From Udeniomyces pyricola (Eukaryota; Basidiomycota; Tremellomycetes; Cystofilobasidiales; Mrakiaceae), in NCBI GenBank assembly GCA_039545295.1, contig BCIK01000011.1, forward strand, positions 887,202-951,201: a stretch of 64,000 bases of DNA, read 5' to 3'. The translations under genes and the position numbers were made by a program. The notes beneath the pieces were generated by a model that worked only from the letters and a program-made list of their open reading frames with translations, had not been told where the DNA came from and did not search any database. Within the stretch, counting starts at the first letter, position 1, and each line of letters starts with the position of its first letter. Below, one piece after another: positions 46,146 through 58,394 of this stretch.

Positions 46146-47910
46146 TTCCCTTCTTTCTGCTTCTCTCTGGTACTGCATACTCAGACCTCGACTGCCTGCT
46201 TTCCTGAAACACCCGATTCCAGCAGGAGGCTCATACGCTGCCATCAAGCGTGACCTCCGTGGCCTTGGTCTGCACACTGTCTGCGAGGAAGCCAAATGCC
46301 CCAACATCGGCGAGTGCTGGGGCGGAAGCAAGAACGCTGCCGACGGAAAGAAGGGTGCTACTGCCACTATCATGGTCCGTATCTCGTATTCTGCCGCATA
46401 GCATCTCGCGTCGATACCAGACTCACAAAGAAGACGTTGTCTTTTCATCTGCAGCTCATGGGCGACACCTGCACTCGAGGATGTCGATTCTGCTCTGTTA
46501 AGACTTCCAAGACGCCCCCTCCTCTCGACGTCAACGAGCCTGAGAATACGGCCGAGGCCATCAGTCGATGGGGTCTTGGTTACATTGTACTGACATCGGT
46601 CGACCGAGATGGTAAGAAGTCGATCCAACGACCTGGGGGGACATTCGCATGCTAGCATCTATCAGAGGGATCGCCTGCGCGTTCTTCCAATTTCAGGAAC
46701 TAACAAACCCCATCCTTTATGCTTACTTGATTCACTCAGATCTTCTCGACGGGGGAGCCGCTCACTTTGCGGAAACCATCATGAAGATCAAGCAAAAGTG
46801 AGTCTCGCATACTCGACCATGGAGTTTGTCTGTTTGTTTTATGATGAGTCACGCGTCTGTTTGGCGTTGAAAAGTGCTTTCCCTGCTGACGGCTGCATGG
46901 TCTCACTCGCTGTTCACTTCACCTCGCTCCAGGGCGCCCCATATCCTTGTCGAGGCCCTCACTGGTGATTTCCAGGGATCAGTGCCCGAGATTACTAAGG
47001 TGGCCCTTTCTGGACTCGATGTATACGCTCACAACATGGAAACGGTCGAGCGCCTGACCCCGACGGTTCGAGATCGACGGGCCAAGTACCGACAGTCGCT
47101 CGAGGTCCTCAGAGTTGCCAAGGAGGCATCAGGCGGCAAGCTCGTCACCAAGACGAGTTTGATGCTCGGAGTCGGAGAGCAGGAGGAGGAGCTGATGCAG
47201 ACGCTGAGAGGTAGGTCTTTTAGTTTTGGGTTGATTTTTGCAGAAGAGGCTGCGTTCCTTTGGGAGCCTGCCTTGACCCTATCCGCGACATGCGTTGACC
47301 CATCCCTTGTGTTCGTTCACTCCAGATCTTCGTGCGAACGATGTCGATGTCGTAACGTTTGGTCAGTACATGCGACCGTCAAAGAAGCACATGAAGGTCG
47401 AGCGATACGTCGAGCCCGTCGAGTTTGCCAAGTGGAAGCAGGTTGCCGAGGACATGGGTTTCCTCTACGTTGCTAGTGGTCCTCTTGTCCGAAGTAGCTA
47501 CAAGGTGAGTTCTCCATTTTGTTTGTTATCACGTTGTTGTGTTCCTGGAGGACAGGGTGGGGGGGGGGGGGGAGGGAGAGGGGTAAGCTCTGGCCATGTT
47601 CGCGGCTGACAGTGTAATTCTAATTTCTTCCTATCGTCGAACCAGGCTGGAGAATTCTTCTTGGAGAACATTCTCAAGCGACGTCGTGAAGTGAGTCATG
47701 ACGTGAGCGTGATAGATATCATTGCAACGTTTAAAGTTGATCCTGACATGGCTACCTCTGCGTGCCTGATTGTGCCTGATCCTTCCAATCATCGTCCTTT
47801 CTCAGGATGCTCGGGCCAAGGAAGTTCGAGCGCTTCACCTGCCTGAGGCATTGCTCGATGCGGAGGATGTGTCGATGAGCCAGGCAATTGGCCTGGGTAA
47901 GCAGCTTTGA
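45538..47910 (+). CDS. LIP5: lipoyl synthase, mitochondrial (radical SAM)
   Basis: It inserts two sulphur atoms into octanoyl-lysine to make lipoyl groups on mitochondrial dehydrogenases and the glycine cleavage H protein. The N-terminus is a basic, serine-rich presequence ([26 protein letters not shown]). Conserved segments are [28 protein letters not shown] (CX4CX5C, auxiliary cluster), [15 protein letters not shown] (CX3CX2C, radical SAM cluster), [67 protein letters not shown] and LVRSSYKAGEFF. The end is [11 protein letters not shown] at 47908-47910. The enzyme is complete, with both clusters and the RSSY serine ligand intact. Two introns carry long C or G homopolymers (46114-46144; 47559-47572). 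It is divergent from the PSME3IP1-like gene. Confidence 0.95.
46114..46144. repeat. 31-nt poly-C tract in a LIP5 intron
   Basis: An uninterrupted run of 31 C in the sense strand of an intron, the longest homopolymer in the window. Confidence 0.95.
47559..47572. repeat. poly-G tract in a LIP5 intron
   Basis: Fourteen G in the sense strand of a later LIP5 intron. LIP5 thus carries both poly-C and poly-G introns. Confidence 0.9.
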
Positions 47911-48927
47911 GTCGGGAAGGGCTATCTCTGATTCGTGTGTCGTAGATACGTTTGGATCGACACTTTGAATTATGGATCGAATTGCCTCACTCCATCTAGA
48001 ACCGGTCGCAGGGCCATTGCACGGGCATTGATATGTTTCCAACTAGGGGCTGGTCCTGTGGACACTGGGGACACGATTAATCATCTGTATATCGAGATCT
48101 TGTATAGTTGTCACGTCGCGCGCGGAGCCGGTAGTCACTAGTCATGAGCATGTATGAGAAGGTACTGAAGCTGGGATCTGGCTAGCTGGCTGGACGGTCG
48201 AGTTGCCTGCCCAACGACCCGACGGTGTGGCCAAACATCAAGCGATCGAGGCGTCGACCCGTTTCAAATTGCGGATGAAGAGACAGCTGCCGGAGGAATG
48301 CATGAAGCGCGCAAGCTTGACATGTCACAGACTAGCTCATGATCTGATCGATCAGACCAGACCAATTCTGACGTATCCAGACGTGAGATCTCAGACGCCG
48401 ACGCCTCCCTTTCGGTCGTGGGATGCTGGCGCGCGCGCTCCCTCGCGCAGGCTCAGGCTCGTTCTCGAACCGGCGGCGATGTTGTTTCATCGCAAATGAG
48501 CTCAACTGGCCCCAACGTTCAGTATTCAATCCGGCCCTTAGCGTCATGCTGTATAAGAAATCCAGACCATGGCTTTGGGATCTAGTAAGATCTGAGATTA
48601 AGACTGTTTGAGGTTTTCATTCTTCCGGCAAATCATCCATCTTGCAGCTCATCAGCCCCTCTTCCCACCAGTGCCCTTGATCAAGCTTGCCCCTACGTCT
48701 AGCTAGCTCGTCCCCCCCCCCCCCCCCCCTCCCCCCTCCCCGCCTTTGCAGCCCTCTCCGTCGACGCGACGCATTTGACAACTCGACCCGGCACCTCGCG
48801 CCGTTCGATCGATCGAGCCTAGCCCATCGCCCTGTACCGCTTGGTTTTCGCGGCCTCCCCTTCGGCTTGCCTCCCTCTCCCTTCTGGATTATCGTCCTCA
48901 TTTCGCCCTTCGGACGCATCAATTTCG
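47911..48927. promoter_or_regulatory. intergenic region and probable PKA promoter
   Basis: About 1 kb upstream of the putative first PKA exon, it holds an 18-C run (48712-48729) followed by C-rich leader sequence. No gene is recognised. Confidence 0.45.
48712..48729. repeat. poly-C tract upstream of PKA
   Basis: Eighteen C in the presumed PKA promoter or 5' leader. Confidence 0.9.
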
Positions 48928-49970
48928 ATGCCTTCTTTGCTCGCTCGGGTCATTTCCTCAAACTTCCACAAAAGCGCCCACACACACCCCACTCTGCCGC
49001 CCCCTGACATCTCGTCTTCATCGTCGTCTACACCATCTGCGGCTAGCGTCAAGACAGACCATTCTCTCATAAACGTGGTTTTGCCCGATAATCCCGAGAC
49101 GGTTTACCTCAAGCCTCAAGCGTCGACAGTGAGATCCGAGGGGATGATGATGTATAACAGAGGGTGAGTTGATGGTGTATATATCATGGATGACGTGGCA
49201 GATGGTGAGAGCAGCAGACGGATGGAGGCCGGACCTGGACATGATGAGGTTGGTGGTGGGGATGATGTCGTTTGGGGGGGAGGTGAGGATGTAGTAGTAG
49301 TAGTAGTCTAGATTGTAAGGGGGGGAAAGGAGGGAAAGGAGGGAAGGGGCCGGAAGGGGCAATTCGTTGGGAAACAAGCTCGGGCGATATAATCTAAGCG
49401 AACGCAATCGAGACAACGCCCAAAGTACTTTGCGTGTTTGTGTTTAGCTGTCAGCTCTCACATCTCACATCTCACATGTCAGCTGTCTCATAAAAGTCAC
49501 TCACCCACGGAGAACCCTTTTCCATCTCATCTTTCCTTTCCTTTCCTTTTCCAATTCCAATTCTAATTCCTTTCCCCCCCCCCTCCCTCCCCTTCCTCTC
49601 CCTCCCCTCCCCCCCTTTGCCTCTGCCTTTCCTTTCTTTTCCCTCTCCCTGATCCACTCCTTATCCTTCTGGCTTGCTGTCCCACCCCCACCCCCACCCA
49701 AACAGAAACGAATCCTCCCCTTCGCCCCCAGCCATCAACACGCCAACCACCCCCGCGTTCGACGACACCGAAACATCCGGCGGCTCAATCCACAGCAGCC
49801 TTGGCTCTTCCGTCTCGTCCTCCTTCTCAACCGGCCATCCAGACCAGGAACGCAGCCTCTCTGCCGCGCTCAGAGGTGACTACTCCAACGAATCCACCCA
49901 CCACCGCGCCCACAAGCCCTCATCGCTCTCTCATTCCTCCACCTACTCTGACAACAGCAATACCAACAGC

Positions 49971-50016
<46 letters not shown>

Positions 50017-52114
50017 GTCCCAACGCCATGGCTGTCGACGCCCCCCACCCCCACATCCCATCTCTCGGCCCCCCCTACCACCCTCAATCATCCTCATCTC
50101 ACCACCACGCCAATAGCCCACCTCCAATCTCCCATCAAGCCAATCACCATCAGACCGCCGCTGCCCTTGCCGCGGAGCAGGTCGCCCAGGCCCAGGCCGC
50201 CCTTCGGCTAGCCGAGCAGCAGGCGCGCGTTGCCCAGATCAACGCCAACGCCCTCCAGGCAAAGGCAAAGGAGGAGGGCGTCAACGTGTCGACTCAACCA
50301 AAGGTTCGAAAGACCGCGGGCAAGTATGCGCTCAAAGACTTTGCGATTGAGAGAACGTACGTCCTCCATCTACCGCTCGGCCAAGGCGACACTCGCCGCT
50401 CGGCCTTGGCTGGGAACTCGACGGCCTGCGTGCCGCCCAATCGCCCGTTCGGGTTGGTCCATTCCCGACTCCTCGTTCGGACTCGCTCAACGCGTTCTTG
50501 TTTGTTTGGTCTGCTTGTTTCTTCTTTCTTTCCTTCCTCCATCTCGCATCTCGTTCTCTCTCTCTCTCTCTCTCTTTCCCACCCACATTCAGTCTCGGAA
50601 CGGGATCGTTCGGTCGAGTCCATCTCGTCAAGTCCCGCCACAATGCTCGATACTACGCCGTCAAGGTCCTCGGCAAGGAAAAGGTTGTCCGGATGAAGCA
50701 GGTCGAGCACACCAACTCGGAGCGAGAGATGCTCGTCCGCGTTCGACATCCCTTCCTCGTCAACCTCTGGGGTACGTTCAGCGATCCTAGGAACTTGTAC
50801 ATGGTCATGGACTTTGTCGCTGGTGGAGAGCTCTTTTCACTGTTGCGAAAGAGTCAGGTCAGTAGCACAATCCTATCATTCCTTCTAAATCTTCCTGATG
50901 AGCTGGCTTCGTCGCTCACATATTCTTGAACGCCCCCTTCTCCTCATCTCTCTTTCACCACAGCGATTTCCCAACTCGGTTGCCAAATTCTACGCCGCCG
51001 AGGTCGCTCTTGCCCTCGACTACCTACACTCGCTCAATATCATTTACCGAGATCTCAAGCCCGAAAACATTCTTCTCGGTGCCGACGGTCACGTCAAAGT
51101 CACCGACTTTGGGTTCGCCAAGCATGTACCCGACGTCACTTGGACGCTTTGCGGCACGCCCGATTACCTGGCGCCCGAGGTTGTTCAGTCCAAGGCCTAC
51201 AACAAGAGTGTCGATTGGTACGCGCTCGGGGTCTTGATCTTTGAAATGCTTGTGAGTGGGGATTTGCGCCTTTTCTTGTTGGCCTTCACTCCCAAGATAT
51301 CGTGAGGAGAACTGCCGAGTGGGGGGCGGGGGAGGGTCGATCAGTTCATGAGTCATGAATCTCCGGCTCATTCTGGGCGCATCCTGCTCTAATTCTCCCA
51401 TCTACTCGCTTGCACTCACAGGCTGGGTACCCACCCTTCTTTACCGAGGACGGCAACCCCATGAAGTTATACGAAAAAATCATTGCCGGCAAGGTCCGAT
51501 ACCCGTCCTACTTTGAGCCTCTCTCCAAGGATCTTCTCAAATCGCTTCTCACCTCCGACCTCTCCAAACGATTCGGAAACTTGCGATCCGGTTCGCACGA
51601 TATGTACGTTGCATTCGTTGTGCTTGCATCAGTTTTGCCCATTTTACATTTTGTCTGAAACCTGACACGCGTGCATGGGGTGGTTGTTCTTGCAGCTTTG
51701 GTCATGAATGGTTCGGAGAGGTCGACTGGGATCGACTCTATAGGCGGGATATCCCTGCGCCTTACGTGCCCAAGATTGAAGGTGATGGAGACTCGAGCCA
51801 GTTAGTACACAGCCTCGGACCTCGCTCGTGTATATCTATCGCTCGATCTGCGAAGAGACACCTGCTCACCCAACATGATGCTTTCTCGCCTTTCCATTTA
51901 GGTTCGATCGGTACGCCGAGTGTGACACTTCTGAGTATGGCCAACCGGGCCCTGACCCTCACGGTCAACTCTTCCGTAAGCATCTTCTTTCTCATTGCTT
52001 CCTTTCTATACAGAATGACATTCTCTTGTCATCGCTCAATGGTTTAGCCATGAAACTGACTGTTTTCTTGCTTGATGTATTTCTGTGACGTTCATGTGAC
52101 CAGCCGACTTCTAA
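48928..52114 (+). CDS. PKA1: cAMP-dependent protein kinase catalytic subunit
   Basis: PKA phosphorylates serine/threonine targets in nutrient and stress signalling. The kinase core reads [70 protein letters not shown] and a T-loop [15 protein letters not shown], then [19 protein letters not shown] and [19 protein letters not shown]. Splicing 51966 to 52102 gives the C-terminus DPHGQLFPDF, the AGC-kinase hydrophobic end, with TAA at 52112-52114. The N-terminus is long and disordered, with a poly-Asn tract (49971-50016) and an Ala/Gln helix ([21 protein letters not shown]). The first exon 48928-49163 ([15 protein letters not shown] to MMMYNRG) joins in phase at 49706 but is the least certain part. 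If translation starts later, the core is unaffected. Confidence 0.9.
49971..50016 (+). repeat. (AAC)n tract encoding poly-Asn in PKA
   Basis: About 15 trinucleotide repeats inside the coding region, giving an uninterrupted asparagine run in the disordered N-terminal extension. Confidence 0.9.
50555..50576. repeat. (CT)n in a PKA intron
   Basis: A CT dinucleotide tract shortly before the acceptor that leads to the glycine-rich loop exon. It may act as the polypyrimidine tract. Confidence 0.75.
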
Positions 52115-52380
52115 GCACATCTCCCTCAAGGAGATTTTCCTACATCATTATACCCTCATCCCTACTCCCTTGGCCCTTCGCCCGTGTTCTCCTTCTCTTC
52201 CGTTTTACTTCTTTACTTTATTCTATTTATCTGGCTACACAATCTGGCGCGCTCTATAAGCATGCAATCTCTCTCTTTTTTTATTATTATTATTGTTACT
52301 TTTTTTCGCCCGCTGGCTTTGGCACCTGTGGACAGCATGCGTTTGGCTCGGTCATGAGAGGTCGGAACGACATTCATCCA

Positions 52381-54338
52381 TCACGCTGTATTTGACGCCT
52401 TGGTAGGCAGGATCGCTGCTTCCATCTCCTCCCAAACCTTGCGACCGAGCGCCTCGTCTTCGATTAACGCTGCAGGAATCCTGGTCAACGAGTCACGAAA
52501 GAAGGAGGAAGAAAATACACAAACGCGAGGTCAACAACCCGTTAGCAACGCAAAGAAGTCCCGTCATCGATCTCAAGTCAACACGTCTCCTGATGGACTC
52601 ACCCTGCCGGTCGACAATCTCGGATAACGGTGCCCCATCCCGTCACTGTAGGTGGGGCAAATAGAGCAAACATGACAGACTGAATCGTCTGGAACGAAGA
52701 TGGGGCAACGATGAATCGGAGGGGTGACAGAATAGTCCATCTTGTCGTGTTTGAGGAACGTGTGCAGGATTGAAGCAATATCGAAGAAGTCATAGGAAGA
52801 ACAAAAATAGGAAGAAGACAAAAAGAAGAAAAAGAAAAATCAGAACAAGTACGAGGACAGAAAGAACAAGAAAGAGAAAAGAAGAAAAAAAAAGTAGCGT
52901 CAGCATCGACTTTGAAGAGGAAGAAACCCTTCTAACCTCAGGAAGCGCTCCTCATCTTCATTCGGCCCGAGCCTACTCACTGCAAAGACTGAGCAAACGC
53001 AAACCTCGGCATCGAATTCTTGAGGAAGGGCCTGAGGATCGATGTCATGTGCCAGTTCGGGGCGACGCTCAACGCGACGATGTTGGACCGCGTCTTGGAT
53101 GAAGCCTTTGGAGAGATGTTCTTTGCTTCGTTCGATGGAGTTGAAGATGGCTTGAGGGAACTGACGTCATCGTCGTCGTCTGGATTGATGGGAGCGGTGA
53201 CGGGTTTTTCGATGTCTCCTCCATCTGGGACGTAGGCCGAGTCCGAGGCTTCGCCCTTGAGGGAAAGCGCGTCGAGGATTCGTTGAAGATGGGCAAAGTG
53301 GACAATGGTGCGGATGGCATGATGGGATTGACGTTGGGCAAAAGATGCTTGGGGCGTAGAGAGGGGTGTATCGGTTGTACTAGCAGGGATTTCAGATGAT
53401 GAAGCGTCGGCGAGGGAGGTAGCTGTGGGTTCCTTGGACGGAGGGGAAGGTTGCAGGAGAGGAAACGTCGCGAGGCCAGCGGGATAGATAGGATGGATCA
53501 AAGAGAGCAGTCGAACGGATCTTGATGATGTTCGAGTGGACTGAAGGACTTGGGGAAGGAAGAGATTGAAAAAGAGGAATCGGGCCTGTTCCTCTGCGGC
53601 CAGTGTAAGGTAAGGCTCAGTCTCGCCTGCGGATCGACCCATCAGTGCCGGCACTTCGACCTCTCCTACGCCATGAGCCCACACGACCGCATCAACCCGC
53701 CTGCCTTCGCCTTCTGTCGACGACATTCCTTCCGCGCTCGCCCAGAGTCGAACAAAGGTGAGCATCTGCGCCTTGGACCGGACGTCCATGGCTTCCGCCG
53801 TCAAGAGCTGCCCGCTCGAGCCTTCACCGCGTGTCGTCGCGGGCTTAGGGTCCCCATCTTGGCCAGGCTCATCAGGCAGAGGAGGGGCGACAAAAGCTGT
53901 CGAATCGACGGGAGCAGCCTTCAAGTTGAGGAGGTGTAGCAGGGTGATGAGCTCGGGCGAGAGGAAAGGAGGAAGGTAGAGGGTCTCTGCCTTGATGGTG
54001 GTGAGGTGGTCCAGCAGAGCGAGCACTTGAGGTGTAGGAGGTCCCTGTTGGCATGGATTTCGTTCGATGCAGGCCCATAGATTGATCAAATTGACCCAAG
54101 TGAGCGTTCTCTGATCGTCAAATAGCGAACCGACAGGTAGAGGGGCAGTTTCACGCAAAGAAAGGGCACGTACGACGACGATGACCCGTCGAGCAATCAT
54201 GTTTCGCTCCCATGTGTTCTTTCTGCCTGCGAGCCAAATCCGGAGCCAGAGGAGGCCGACGAGGAGGATGGCGACCCAGGAGTACCCACCCCCTGGAATG
54301 ATGCTGGAGAGGATTGTGAAGACGACCTGAACTGCCAT
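52381..54338 (-). CDS. membrane-anchored, divergent SDR-like protein
   Basis: It starts MAVQVVFTILSSIIPGG with a hydrophobic segment (YSWVAILLVGLLWLRIWLAG) followed by basic residues, as in an N-terminal membrane anchor. The body has the order of a short-chain dehydrogenase/reductase but with altered key sites. VDAVVWAHGVGE replaces the NNAG motif, SVRLLSLIHPIYPAG stands where the catalytic serine block should be, and QRQSHHAIRTIVHFAHLQ lacks the YxxxK pair. SNIVALSVAPNWHMTSILRPFL matches the post-catalytic PG region. No TGxxxGIG is seen. Later exons give SVMFALFAPPTVTGWGTVIRDCRPAG and LGRKVWEEMEAAILPTKASNTA before TGA at 52381-52383. It recalls fungal SDR-like families such as yeast Env9/Pbr1 relatives, but I do not claim orthology. 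It may be non-catalytic. Confidence 0.65.
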
Positions 54339-54997
54339 GACGAGCCGAGTGGTAGGGGCTGTGGGAAGGGGATTGGAGAGATGGTCAGGAATCAATAACA
54401 AAGGGAATCCAAGCTCCGATCATATGATCATGAGATCTCGAATGTTGAATCTGGTTGAATCTTCAAGCTTCAATCATGATATTCAATCAATGCGGCTGCC
54501 TGCATTCCCAGCGTATCTCAAAGCCTACGTATATATTTACATGTAATATGGATCGATGTGTTCGACGATCAACATCCATCACAGATTCTACAACAGATCA
54601 GTCATGGCGCAGCTTCCATCATCGAGCTCAAGCGGATATGATGGTACAAAGATGTCACCTCGGAGCCAAAAAAGAGAGAAGAGACTGGGTAGAGGTCGAA
54701 ATTGATACAAGATGAAGAACAGACCAGCCGAACGAGTCGATCACGATCGATGCCCGGAGCACGAAGGCAGGCAGATCCACGGGGACCAGCAGCAACTAAG
54801 CAGACAACGAATTGGGACGAGGGGTGCGAGAGGGGTAAAATAGCGAGTATGGTCTATGGAAAAGATTCTTGCATTGACACAAGAGTTGACACAAGAGGGG
54901 TTTAACGGGCTCAATGAAACAGGTCGCGTGAAGAGGATGACAGACAAAAATGCCACTAGAATATTTCCCCTCCCCCCATTCTTCCGTGTCTCCTTGA
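54339..54997. other. intergenic region between two minus-strand genes
   Basis: The sequence upstream of the SDR-like start and downstream of the next gene. Motif-free apart from AT-rich stretches near 54410-54560; nothing coding is recognised. Confidence 0.5.
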
Positions 54998-57775
54998 TCA
55001 TGCAGATTCCAACCTCGCTCGCTTGGGCGAGGCTTCCTCCGCATGGTTTTCCTCTTCGCCAAACGCAACCAACCCATCAACTACGCCTTCTTCATCCAGG
55101 GGCCCATCATTTCCCGCTCCGTCTGATTCTCTTCGCTTCCCGTTGACGTTCCTTGCCCCGTCCCCGAGTAGGCCCCGGCCTCGCTGACAGATGGAGCAGT
55201 CACACCGGCGAAGTGGCTCCCATGCGTCCTTCCAAGCAGCTTCAATGATGGACCGTGTAATCGTACCCAGCTTGAATTGGGCACATGGGATGGATGGAAT
55301 GCGATGCAGAGGTCGATGGAAGATGGGAGGCGAACGATTCGAGGACATGTGAAGATTCGGTTCATGAGGCTTGGGAAGGATTGAAGCTGAAGAGATTGAA
55401 TCAAGAATCTCGGGCTCGGATGGCCGAGAGAGATCGGCAGGATGAGTCGAGGCTGGAGGGCTGGTCGACGTGGGAGGGCTGGATGGTGACTTGGTGACAG
55501 ACGACTGTGAGGCAGGGGAATGTGGAGTAGACGAGGTAGGGGACGTGCCAGATGCACCACCAGCCGCGGGCTCGCCGGTAGGCTTGTGTGATGAGAGCGG
55601 AGCAATTTTCTGCACCAGGTAATCGAGGCCGCAAGGTATCCAAGCTCCCGAATACCGAAGGAGGCACATGACCTGATCAACGGTCCATCTTGATGCGACT
55701 TCGATGGGATGTCGAGTGAGGCTGGCGAGCCGGACTAGTTGGGCCATTGCGGGTAGTAGAAGCGCCCGAAGTTCCTCAGCATACAGAGATGGGACGAGAT
55801 CGTACAGTTCAGATTCGGGATCGACTTGAGGATAGGGTGTGTTGAGCGTAGTCCGATTTATGTAATGAAGTTGATGTTCCATGGTTGGAACAGTGTGTGG
55901 AACGAGCGGGCGTTGAACGGCAAACGTTGGGTACCAGCTTTGTCGATCACAGATGAGGTGTTGAGTGGCTTCGGCCGGCGAAACCCAAAGGCCACAGAGC
56001 AGACGAGCTTGTACCCAAGAGCGGAGAGCCATGTCGGTCACCTGGCGATGCTCTCCAAGCGTCAAATCGTAATCATCTTCACTCTCCCCCTCGGATTCGA
56101 ACTCGTTGACACCCATTTCGAGGTCGTCCATGATGGTTCGCTGCAGAACCCGACGGCTCTGTAGAACCTGTGCGGCGAGGGATGAGTAGTTGGTGTGTAC
56201 ATCGAGCCATCGGCGCTCCGCGATTTCTGCAGCGGCCCGCTCAGCACTGGTCTGACCAGCCGAGACATAGTCATAGAAGACCGTCCAGCCGGGGTCCGAG
56301 GGCTCGCGAACATCTGGACTCGATTGAACGACAAGGTACCGTAGAACATCAATTCGGCTAACATGACGTATAGAGAGGGCAACATGCACGTCAGCAGGGG
56401 ACTACAAAGGGGCACATTGGGTCTCACAGATGGTCAGGTGCACACTCACCAAGCCTTGCAACTATTGGGGTTGCCTTGACCAAACCACTCTTCATCGGCG
56501 ATTGTTTCGGAAAGAAGAGGGTCAAACTTTGTTGTAGCGTGAGCGAGGCAGCGACCGCAGAAATTGTCGTCGTGAATAGTGCAGACCGGAATGAAACCGA
56601 GGATGCTCCCAGCGTACGCCTCCGCTTCGACATCACGGCCATGCTCAAGGCAGATCTATCGGATCAAAAAGTACGCATATTCAGTAACGTCATCTCGGTC
56701 TTATGGCTATATGAGATAATCGTCCAAAAATAGATGGACAGGAGGTTGAACGACGCACCCAGCACCGTGACCCTGTCTGCTGCATAAAGCTGTGGCGCGT
56801 CGTAAGGGTCTTGCGGGCGAGTCTGTCCACGCCTATCCAAGAAGACATCATCGCCCAGAATGTGAGAGATTCAACTGTTCGGATGCAGAGCCCAGTTGTG
56901 TCGATTGAAGATAGCAGGTCGCGTGAGGAAGTCACAGGATATCACCAAGATTGGATATCGGTCTGTCAGCGATTCGTCTGACGCACCACCGTCGTGAGAT
57001 GAAGCCTAGTGAACAACTAACAAATCTGGACCTACCGGCACGTTTCCAGGATGAGCATACTAATCTCCATCGCATAATGGTCTCCAGAGTCTGGTGAGCG
57101 GCGAGAATCCAGCTGGCGGGGGTCTTGACCCAATTGAATCGACCCTTGCTTGAGTTTGGCGTTCTCTGTACGTTGTCCGCAAAAGTGGTCCACGCAGCAT
57201 GGTTGAGTATCAATCTGATGTGATACAGAAAACATTTCGGTCGGAACCGTGCGGAGGGGGGGGGGGAGGTGAAGGAGCTGCGTGAGCGACAATTCTTGGA
57301 CCAAGTTGGGCGTTGTGATGAGGTCAGGAAAGTAGACTGACTGCACAACTTCTCTCGGCAGATCGACCGCCTTCCACCCTTTACCGTTGCGACGTATGAC
57401 GTGTCTGGTAGGACGAAGGATTCCGATGGTATCGAGGGCCGATCTACTGCTGCCGCTGCTCCCTCCTGCCTCTGTCTGGGCGAGGATCACTTGTTCGTCG
57501 GCCCCTTGATCGAGGTCGTCGTCCCATGCCGATTCCGGCGAGCTAGCGTCCTCGTAGCCGTCCTCGGTCCCACTAGCGACGCTGGCCGAATCTTCGACAA
57601 CCAAAGGCGAGTCATGACCTTGATCCCGAGCTATTTGAGGGGCCTGATGGACAAGGGAATGGTGTTGTTGAAGGTTGGTTGCGCGGTCAATGAGGTTAGC
57701 GTACGAGCGGGTGCTGTCGCCGACGCGTCCAAGGGCAGGAGACTCGGTCGAGGGCGGAGATAGTGTCGGATTCAT
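54998..57775 (-). CDS. Cys/His-rich protein of unknown function, basidiomycete-type
   Basis: I do not recognise a named family, but the layout recalls uncharacterised basidiomycete proteins. From ATG 57775 (MNPTLSPPSTESPALGRV) it has an acidic Ser-rich region, then GKGWKAVDLPREVVQSVYFPDL and an exon with LTQLLHLPPPLRTVP. Middle exons give HILGDDVFLDRRGQTRP, then ICLEHGRDVEAEAYAG, then FIPVCTIHDDNFCGRCLAHA, a Cys/His cluster that looks metal-binding. The large last exon covers VSRIDVLRYLVVQS, WTVFYDYVSAGQTSAERAAA, ALRSWVQARLLCGLWVSPAE, a Ser/Pro/Thr linker and RRCDCSICQRGRGLLG, ending KRARLESA with TGA at 54998-55000. A C homopolymer of 11 lies in the coding strand at 57256-57266. Start and several splice sites are provisional; 5' exons further upstream are possible. 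Confidence 0.55.
57256..57266. repeat. 11-nt homopolymer within predicted coding exon
   Basis: Eleven G on + (C on the coding strand), encoding Leu-Pro-Pro-Pro-Leu in the predicted frame. Slippage-prone. Confidence 0.8.
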
Positions 57776-58375
57776 GGGGGCGCGACCAGACCCGAGGGGT
57801 GACCCTAGACTGGGAGGGGAAACGAAGTGTCGAGGCTGTGTGGACAGTTCTACCGAGAGCGCAGTCGTTGAGGGCAAGAGAGATAATGGGTAGGGCGATG
57901 CAAGGTCAATGATTAGGGCGAAATCGCGAAGGCCGCCAGGCCAGAGGGGGAAAGGGAGGAGAAGGCAAACGCGTCGGATCCCTTTGAGGCCGTTGAGAGA
58001 GATGGCCACGAGGCTCACACTAGGCAGAGACTGATGGCTCAGGTGGAGTAGAGAACCAAGGTTGACGTGTCACGAGAGGATGTGAAGCAATGGAGATGGG
58101 GCTGCGACGATCAAAGATGACGGAACTGAACGGAATACAATCATCATCATCATCATCGAACAGGTTCGGCTCATGAGGCCTGAGGTCAGGGGGGAAACGA
58201 CGCACAGGGCTGTGCAACGGAGACGATCAAAGCTATCGGGGCAACGTCGACACAGCTTTGATTATCATGACTAATCATAAGCAGTAAGATCATCATGAGT
58301 CTGCACGAGTGATCGAGTTTTTCGTCGAACCATCGTTTCGCCTCTCAAATCATCACCTCACATCCACTGCTCCCC
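57776..58375. other. upstream region of the Cys/His-rich gene
   Basis: It could hold 5' leader or an extra exon, since the frame stays open on the minus strand to about 58015 but without an ATG. It also has a CAT/ATC trinucleotide run at about 58139-58158. No independent gene is seen. Confidence 0.45.
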
Positions 58376-58394
58376 TCCTTGATTTTATCATTTC

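Noticed and set aside
46029..46658. 209-codon minus-strand opening across LIP5 exons with a Gly run
   Set aside because: It is antisense to LIP5 exons and to the poly-C intron; the Gly run is just the homopolymer.
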